Assembly: GCA_037903355.1 (NCBI GenBank)
Contig: JBAJFE010000015.1
Location: 682,001 to 746,000, forward strand
Reading direction: 5' to 3'
From: Trichuris trichiura
Taxonomy: Eukaryota; Nematoda; Enoplea; Trichinellida; Trichuridae
Length of the DNA stretch: 64,000 nucleotides
Part shown: piece by piece, positions 56,796 through 64,000 of the stretch
Position numbering within the stretch: position 1 is the first letter of the stretch
Layout: every line of letters starts with the position of its first letter
Program-made: the position numbers and the translations under genes
The notes under the pieces: generated by a model
The model's input: only the letters and a program-made list of their open reading frames with translations
Databases searched by the model: none
Told to the model about the DNA's origin: nothing

Positions 56796-59700
56796 TGATT
56801 AAGTAAGAATCTATTAAATACAAACGCGTCTTTCAGCGTGTACTGCTGACTGCTAAACAGAACGGCATGAAACAGTAGATCATGAGAAAGAGTTCATCAG
56901 TGCTTATTTCCACTGTTTCCTCTAGCCAGGAAAACTAGTCTTTGCCTATGAAAAAATTGGAAACGTTCAGTTGCAGTCGTGATGTCACCTAACCTAGAGA
57001 TGGTATAACGAAGAAATTCACTGTTCTCAACGTACTGAACGCTCTACTGAAAGTTATACGACGGTTGGAATAGTTGCCGTGTGTAAAAACTGAGCTGACG
57101 GATCTGTTTCTACTCAATTCCACTTTCTGGTTCATCACATTTGCAGCATTACTACTCTGCGTTTGCGTCTTAAAATTTCGTCAACAATGCTTACAGTACG
57201 GTGGGTACTTTTTATCAAGCGAAGTAGGGTTTAAATAGATGGAATTGACAATTATGCGGACATTCGTGAACAGGGAACTTGCAATTTATCACTCCAACTG
57301 GTTGGACTCGAAATCCAAAGTCAAAATCAGCTGTCATTTGAAATGATACGAGCAAGATGCTCATGATTTTCTGAAGTAGCAAAAAGGAAATCGTCATAGG
57401 TTGATCATGAAATGCAAACTGGTAACATCATTGTACCAGCGAACTCGTAAAGAAGACTGTAAATCTTGTAAGGAAGTATCTTCGATCCAATTCGCCTAGC
57501 GGAGCTGAGTACTTAGCAAAGGAATGAGCGAAATGAATTCACCAATTCTACTTTCCAGGTTCTCGATAAAGAGAATTATTTCTCTTTTAAAGCAGTACAT
57601 CTGGGGAAAAAAGAATTCATTCAGTGCAGAAGGAGTTGATCAATCAGAATAAACGCGGCAACGATGACAGCTACGCTTAGGCCTATTTGAAGCGCAACCT
57701 ATTTAACTTTTTATATTATTCATTCAACCCAGGTCCCACTTAGTACCTCACACTAATCGAATAACTAAGGTTCTGCGTAGGTGTAGAAATAGTTTGCCTG
57801 TTGAGGGACCAAGCAACGTTGTTTGAATCCAATGATCTTAAATTGCTTAGACAATACGAGAATTGCAGGGATAGCTTCATGGGCACTTGAAGTAAAATGA
57901 TGGGTTATGAATTTTAACGCAAACCTGGGAGCAAATGAGCCGACGAAATGGTTGGCAGAACTCTTTCCGCTTTTAAATAAGGACTTGCATCGACGAGTGG
58001 TCTTTACATTCAGATGCAAATGAGGAAACAGAGCAACGCTGTTCTTGCAAACGCCTTTCCACGTCCGACTGTTGACAATAATGAAACGATACCTTATGCC
58101 CAGATGAAGTGTTCACCTGTTGCACCTGGTGCAGAGTTGCAAAATCCCAACGGGACGTAACAGGCTTGTATAGCAAAAGCGGATTGAAATGAGCGGACTA
58201 ACAAAGCAGTGTGATTTTAACTTGGCTAGTGTTCGTTTGATAGTTATAACTAACCGACTTTGAATCACTACTGGATCCTGTTTTTCACTTACCCAAGTTC
58301 ACGTCAGCACTGCTGTCTTCTTAGGTGCACGCTGTTCTGGGTCACATAATGAAAACAGCTTTTGGCACCAGGGCCCAATGACAGAGTTGTGGAAGGTTGA
58401 CATGCGTTCTAGATTGCAGTGTCGATCGTTAGTTGTGACCTTGATGCAACTACAAAAGTGACCGTCCCCTTGAATGCTGGCCGTTTTGTCAGCTTGTACG
58501 CATTCGGCGACATACCGGTAGCTTTAAGGACAAATATTTAATTGCATTTGCTTCTAACAAAGACCGTTTGCCCAATACTGGTCAATAGTCGTAATCATAG
58601 CTTTGATGCATACCATTATTTTCTTAGATGGAAAGACTTTGCCGCATTGAAAAAATCTTGAGCGCATTAGCAATCGGAGCTAAGCTGACGAATGAATCTG
58701 TCATTTTAGTTTAAAAGTGCAACCTGATCCGAATTAAGTGGTAATCATAAGAGCTCTTTTGTTTATGCCTTTTCTCACTGGGAGTGGTCTTGTTTTTTTC
58801 TGACCAGAATTTATCACGGTATTTCGCGAGCGTATACTTCAACTGGCTCGGAACGGTTTCATCCCTTTGGCAAATCGTTGAGACATTTGGTCTGGCAGTG
58901 CCCGCTAAGCTAAAAAATCGTTCCCGTTTAGTTATGTTGCGTCAGCCGACCTTTGACACCTAAATCTTGCAAGACCACCTGGTTTTGCAACATCTTAAAA
59001 TAACGAAGAGTAGGAGAGTTTTTTTAAAAAAATACGAATCTATCCAATTCCATTTGGCTTTTGCCAACAAACGAAACTGGTCAAAGCGGTTTGGTTGGTA
59101 TAGGGAAAATAATGGGCTTACTAATGCCATCTTAACTGCAATGTATTTGTTGCTCTTTGTCGGTTGCCCCTTAGATTTGTAAGCGACCACAGGCACCGTA
59201 AATTAGTGTCACCGTGAAAACAAAGTAGAACGAATCAAGTTTCCTCCGAACAATCTGTTTTGTTTGGTGAAAATAGACAATTCTTTACCATCTTTAAAAT
59301 ATGCGGTGACGAATTTTCGAAAAGCAATAACAACTTAAGGCTTTTCGCTCGGTTTGCGCATAGTGCAAGAGAAAGGAACGGCAATAATCACTTCTTGCTA
59401 ATAGCTTACTGGCCGTAAATAGATTTGTTCGTTTTAAGTTCAAAATCGCTTCGATGATGTGCTTATGCGAATAGCGGAAAGAGCTGGCTTTAGTTTGTGC
59501 TGTTTTTGTTATTCATTATACGATTTGTTGTTTAAAAAATAATCCAAAGCCAGAACTAGGTATATACGACGTGGCAGATGGCAATCCATTGTATTGAAAA
59601 TGATGATCAAGGTAAGAAGGTCGTTCGCTGTCTTGCCATCTGTCTCACTGACCTTCGTGATGACAATGTGTTCGTTTCCAAAGTTGGTTTTGTCTTTTGG

Positions 59701-61135
59701 GAGAACATCGCTTCCTTTCCAAGCGATTGACATAAGCGGATGCAAATTTGATTGAAGGAAAAACTAGTGCGGCTCATTTTCGGCGCGACAGGGCATATTT
59801 TGATGCTACTACCGCAATTGTTCCTTTGAACATATTCTAAGTCGACAGCAGAACACCAGCGTTTAAACAATGGATGACCTTCACTGCGCAGTTCATCTGC
59901 CACGTAGCATCGACAGTCTTGAACAATGAAACTCGCCTTGCAGCAACATAATTTCGACTTATAGCCTTTGGGTCATTCTTATTCCTTGGCGTAAAAACGG
60001 TCCCCCTGCTGTTACTTATATCTTTTCCATGTCATTCCCTATTTTTCCAAATAGTCTTCGAAAAGGGTGAAGAACAGTTTACTGGCCAATTTTTGATAAT
60101 GTTCGAGCACGGTTTTTCAATATTTCCCATTGTTGCTGAAAACTGAGGTCGTTTTGAATGGAGTCGTAAATCTCCATTGTTATTTACGGCTTTACCCGGT
60201 TACAACTGTTTAAAAAGTACTTATTGTAAAAACACCGGGGCCAAGCTTTCTCTAAGAGAATTTGTCAATATTTCCAATCCATGGAATGGATAAAAAAATT
60301 GTGGCCTCAGACATTCGTCTTTACCCATATCAGCGGTCTCGATCAAATTGACACTTTGCCGTATTTTCTGAGCACTTCCGCGACGTCTCAAACCAAAAGC
60401 TTTTCCTGCACGTTGAACTATTTGTTCTCATTTACTGCGGTACTTAATTATCATAGTTTTGCAACTCTGACAATTATTGGACAAAGTCGAGTTGAATGCT
60501 ATTTTAGTTTGCTTCGTGGAAAGGTATTTTGCTGTAAGAAAAAATATTGTTGTTTAACGGTTTCTTTATGTATTAGACTGTACAGCGCATCAGATCAGCA
60601 AAAATTGCCTCGGCAATAAGAAAAATAATTTTTTGCACTTTTGAAATATCACCTTGAAGAGTTTCAAGTAGTTGTAAGAGACAAACTGGCTGAATAGTAT
60701 TGATAAGAATTTCTTATGCAGCAGAACATCCAGTCGTATATTGCCTGTAAAAATGCGGTGAAACTACAATATCAACATGGGCGCCAAAACAGTTCGTCAT
60801 TGCAGGTCACGTGACAGCATTTTTCAAATAACGCAGCGATGAGTAAATCTTTCCTTAAGCAGTCATAAAATTTATTTAATATAGGAAATGCTTAAGATAA
60901 ACAGCCTATATAGCGCATGTGCCTGAAAATGTTACTTATGCCAGTGGACTTGCCTATTGATTCAGCGGTGAAATAATAGAAAACACTTTTTATTGCAAGG
61001 ATAGGTGACTTGAGTTGCTGCTTTATTTTGGCAGCTGTAAGCAACATTTCCACGTTTAGTTTCCGTACGAATAATAGCAAGTAAGAAAATCAGGTTGCAT
61101 TTTAAAGCCTGTAATTTTCTGTAGAACTTAGTGAC
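56796..61135. other. Intergenic, no gene supported
   Basis: The only sense-like stretch is minus 59903-59509. There, one frame (ADELRSEGHPLFKRW ... SFSFNQICIR) passes into another (NLHPLMSIAWKGSDVLPKD ... GNEHIVITKV), as if a decayed gene with a frameshift near 59745; the family is not recognised. The rest shows nothing. Confidence 0.35.
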
Positions 61136-61147
61136 CAGTTGAACATT
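61136..61147. repeat. Target-site duplication, left copy (12 bp, one mismatch)
   Basis: CAGTTGAACATT, against CAGTTGTACATT at 61545-61556. Confidence 0.65.
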
Positions 61148-61190
61148 AACATAATGATGGTACGGATATGCTACCCGTTAAACGTTTATT

Positions 61191-61233
61191 TGGCGAAGCT
61201 TTCGGGAAACGCCGGTTCCCGTCTTTCAGCGCA
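61191..61233 (-). ncRNA. Hammerhead-like motif, one-base insertion (family B)
   Basis: GCG, CTGAAAGA (one extra A in CTGAAGA), stem II CGGGAA/TTTCCCG, GAAAGCTT, CGC. Stem I is GCG with CGC. The insertion probably disables it. Confidence 0.55.
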
Positions 61234-61424
61234 TGAACAGTAGCCTTTTTTTCCTTTTCCTTTCCTTTATGTCCCCTCTCCCATGCTTTTTTTTACTCTT
61301 AGGTTTCCTATCAACCCCGCCCCCTTTTTTGTTTTGTGACTCGTTTAAAATCTCCCAAGACTCCCGCGTTTTAAAGCACTTGTTCTGACTAGTGCTATGC
61401 CAGGATTCGCTCTGCCGTTTTTCA

Positions 61425-61466
61425 TGCGCTGAAGACGGGAACTGGCGTTTCCTGAAAGCTTTGCCA
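61425..61466 (+). ncRNA. Hammerhead ribozyme motif (family B)
   Basis: GCG, CTGAAGA (61429-61435), stem II CGGGAA/TTTCCTG, GAAAGCTT, TGC. Stem I is GCG with TGC, a G-U wobble where 61191-61233 has a G-C pair. Confidence 0.7.
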
Positions 61467-61544
61467 AATGTGTCTAACGGGTAGCTTATCCGTGTCACCA
61501 TTATGCTAATTCACACACCCGTTAGAAAGAGTTTTATTTCAGTG

Positions 61545-61556
61545 CAGTTGTACATT
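61545..61556. repeat. Target-site duplication, right copy
   Basis: CAGTTGTACATT, one mismatch to 61136-61147. Confidence 0.65.
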
Positions 61557-63223
61557 CGCAAAACTTTTACTCGCCAATAGGGCACATGGTTGCTTTAGAC
61601 TTCTTTAGTGCCACGCGAACCTGTTCAACGAGAACTTGCCCATTAATGAGTTTCATTTGCTCTGTCTATTAGAGCACTGATATGCAAAATGAGAAACGAA
61701 GAATGAAGCGAACTATTAATATGCTAAAAATGTAGCTTTCTAATGTGATCCCCAACAATGCCATCTCATGAAGCTTTGCTTGACATTACTCTCACGACAA
61801 TCTACATTATAAAAACTTTAGCATTTGAAAGGCGCAGGTTCCCTGCCAAAAAGGGAATGAAATCAACTTATTTTAAGGTGCCTTTTGTGAATCGATTTCA
61901 GCATAGTACACAACCTGGTTACCGCCAGGAAAGTGAATTCGGTTTTCGAAACATGGTTTGACTCACACGATTGGAAGTCGAAGTACCGAAAGTCAGAAGA
62001 TAGAATTGTCAAAATATCGAAACTCAAAATACTGAAAGTCATAATATGACTCTGTATTTTGACCGCGCGGAAATAAAACATTTGGTTTTTCCAGCTTCGC
62101 TATTTCGACCATTCGTTCTTTCGACTTTCGGCATTTCAACTTTTGGGTTTATGTTTTCCACCGCTCAAAATGACCATGTAAAAGGAGTGCACCTAATGCA
62201 TACGCTTTCTGTTCTTATCAAAAAAAGGTTAGCTAAATTATAGCATTAGTGCGGCATGGAGTTAGCTCTGCCCTACCTTTGTAAGCATTTGAATTAACTG
62301 CAAAAACAGACATCTATTGTAAACCCTTTCTGACTTCTGTATTCTAAAAATCCTGAAAAGCCTTCCCCATTGTATTTAGGTTTTGAAAATAGAACGTTCT
62401 TTAACAGCCGAAAAAGATTCCATGTCTTTTTGTTTTACGAATGGATCCGTTTTTAGTTTAGCAAAACTCGGGAAGCTTTCTGGACAAATCTTCTTGAGAT
62501 TTAATCAATTAAAAAAGGGGATTTATTTGTAATATAGGAAACTATGAAACTGTTGTGATACTATCTATTGCTGAATATTTTTATAGAGAATTTCCTGCCT
62601 CCATACCTTTCATGTGGACGCATGAATGAGCATTGGTACTTTTCGGCTGTTTGCTTAGGCAGCAAAAAATGCTGGTATTTCATCTTACTAACCAAGTATT
62701 ACTTGAAGACAAGAGCAGAGAGCATGCAAAGCCGTTTCGCGAGCATATAAGAGAAGGATGTAAAGCCGTTTCTCGTCCTGGTTTTTGAGCTTGCTTAAAG
62801 GTCATAAAAAGGTTTGGTCGGAAAGGCTAGCATAGATGTAAAGTGCTGCGATTTCAGAGCGTTGAAAGGGAGCGTCTAACATTAAGCAAAATGCCTGCGG
62901 TGACTTGTTTATTAAGCAGGTCTAGTTTCATGTTCCATCGATGCACTTGTTTTGCCAAGTCGCTTCGAGGTTGCCAAAAATAATTTTCAACAACCTTCAT
63001 CACCTGGGAAAGACCTAACTAGTCAAAATTCTTTCAAAGGAAAATATCTACTTAGCGTCAATTGCATTTATTCAACACTTACTTCGAAATACCGTTTTTG
63101 CTTTATTCACTGCTTAGTTCCCGGAATTGTCAATGGAGCTTAGGGAAACATACATTTGTTGAGCAGGTTTGGTGCGTACGTTTGAAGTTTAGTCTAACGC
63201 ATATTTCAGCTGATGTATTTTCC
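61557..63223. other. Intergenic, no gene seen
   Basis: Contains a short run of TCGAAAT/TCGAAAC-type repeats near 61975-62140. No coding frame supported. Confidence 0.4.
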
Positions 63224-63237
63224 AATTGATTACGATT
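63224..63237. repeat. Target-site duplication, left copy (14 bp)
   Basis: AATTGATTACGATT, repeated exactly at 63607-63620. Confidence 0.8.
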
Positions 63238-63606
63238 GATAGTAGATCTTCAGATTCACAGGTTTGGCCTGTTGGATGTATCTGTAAGTAAACTTCAAAA
63301 TGCCCTACCAACGGATGGATGTGCAAATTGTAAGAGAAAATACAGAACAATTTGTATACCGTACGTTTCGGAACTGCTCGTGTTCCGTCGTCAGCAGTGT
63401 TGGGGAGAGAAAAAACGGAATACGAGCAGTTCCGAAACGTACGGTATACAAATTGTTCTGTATTTTCTCTTACAATTTGCTCATCCATCCGTTGGCAGGG
63501 CATTTTGAAGTTTACTTACAGATACATCCAACAGGCCAAACCCGTGAATCTGAAGATCTACTATGAAACTATTCAAGCCTGTTAAAAGACATCCTGTCTT
63601 TTGAAA
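63238..63606. mobile_element. Palindromic hammerhead element, family C variant, 369 bp
   Basis: Near-perfect arms of about 150 bp: TAGATCTTCAGATTCACAGG, then GGATGTATCTGTAAGTAAAC, then GCCCTACCAACGGATGGATG, mirrored on the right to about 63566. The left arm holds an intact minus-strand hammerhead. The right arm has stem II and GAAACGTACGG but lacks the CTGACGA box. The plus-strand frames here are palindrome artefacts. A 40-bp single tail is on the right. Confidence 0.85.
63357..63398 (-). ncRNA. Hammerhead ribozyme motif (family C variant)
   Basis: CTG, CTGACGA (63394-63388), perfect stem II CGGAAC/GTTCCG with a 7-base loop, GAAAC, GTA, then CGG; predicted cut after A63362. Stem III here is the self-complementary ACGT where the other copies have AGCT. 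Confidence 0.75.
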
Positions 63607-63620
63607 AATTGATTACGATT
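63607..63620. repeat. Target-site duplication, right copy (14 bp)
   Basis: AATTGATTACGATT, identical to 63224-63237. Confidence 0.8.
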
Positions 63621-64000
63621 AGTAAATTTACAAAGAACTGTATTATTCCTAGTTAGAGAAATGTAGAACTTTGCGAAACGTTTGAAACTTCAGAAGAACG
63701 ATTTGTACTTTTGTTAATAATTTCAGGATATGCAATCAGTTTCAGCTTTGCGGCTTGTTATCCCCAACGAGAAAACGAAAGTGCGAATTTTCTCTTCTCA
63801 TTAAAACAAGCACGATGCATTGCAGCTCAAACTTAATATGCAGGAACACTTACCAAAAAAAATTAATGTACAGTTAACGTGATGCAAAGGATCCTTGGTT
63901 CTTTTTTGCTGTTGCCCCCCCCCCCAGACATACAGTAATTCGCAGAAATAAACAATGGAAAGTAGGTATACCAAGCCACCAACAAACAAGGCGAGCTATA
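63621..64000. other. Intergenic, no gene seen
   Basis: A 13-C homopolymer lies near 63905. Nothing else is supported. Confidence 0.4.

Larger units (their letters stand above)
61148..61544. mobile_element. Palindromic hammerhead element, family B, 397 bp
   Basis: Inverted arms: the left is the complement of GGCGTTTCCCGAAAGCTTCG, AAATAAACG and ACGGGTAGCATATCCGTACC; the right is the same in plus orientation (61425-61510). A C/T-rich centre of about 190 bp separates them. The right side carries the longer tail ending CCGTTAGAAAGAGTTTTATTT, as in the 53428-53566 monomer. 12-bp target duplication with one mismatch. Confidence 0.8.

Noticed and set aside
63189..63585. Four overlapping frames of 77-104 codons
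   Set aside because: They are mirror images of one another, produced by the palindromic hammerhead element.

Overview
The window is a gene-poor, AT-rich, repeat-rich piece of an invertebrate metazoan genome. The genes have spliceosomal introns with GT..AG ends, several acceptors read TTTCAG, there is no operon-like packing, and Penelope-like retroelements, hAT debris, long microsatellites and a satellite are present. TTTCAG acceptors and secreted cholinesterases without a membrane tail would suit a nematode-like ecdysozoan, but the species cannot be fixed from the sequence.

Three gene models are strong, all on the minus strand. Two are a tandem pair of secreted cholinesterase-like serine hydrolases (about 43.0-47.9 kb and 37.7-40.2 kb). 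Each has three exons, identical intron phases and a complete Ser-Glu-His triad. The third is a single-exon, 504-residue cell-surface protein at 55.3-56.8 kb with fibronectin-III-like modules, a Ser/Thr-rich stalk and a GPI-type tail. A secreted Pro/His/Gly-rich protein gene near 33.2-34.0 kb is broken by one stop and apparent frameshifts. A few coding islands (24.9, 34.2, 48.5, 51.6 kb) are recorded as weak candidates.

Region by region: 0-9.5 kb is intergenic with a 41-bp satellite that has a five-monomer higher-order period, a 21-bp minisatellite and no credible gene. 9.5-12.1 kb is a tandem segmental duplication carrying palindromic elements. 14.2-14.7 kb is a very long GT array. 15.4-18.4 kb holds a decayed Penelope-like reverse transcriptase with element ends on both sides. 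20.1 kb has a short hAT-type element with an 8-bp target duplication. 25.2-27.4 kb is a large inverted array of Penelope GIY-YIG endonuclease ends. 28-31.3 kb has several perfect or near-perfect palindromes. 31-37.7 kb is mostly intergenic. 37.7-48 kb holds the cholinesterase pair, and the rest is intergenic apart from the fibronectin-like gene and further palindromes.

The most unusual content is a dispersed set of hammerhead-ribozyme-like motifs. At least 18 places match the core CTGANGA / stem II / GAAA, or differ from it by one or two bases, and they fall into three sequence families. They lie in short palindromic elements of about 150-400 bp flanked by 9-16-bp (mostly 12-13-bp) target duplications. 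Two copies usually sit head to head around the centre of each palindrome. One family also occurs as a 139-bp monomer. In one palindrome the symmetry axis falls at the place where the ribozyme would cut. Hammerheads in Penelope-like elements are known. What looks new here is a size-defined class of non-autonomous, inverted-dimer hammerhead elements.
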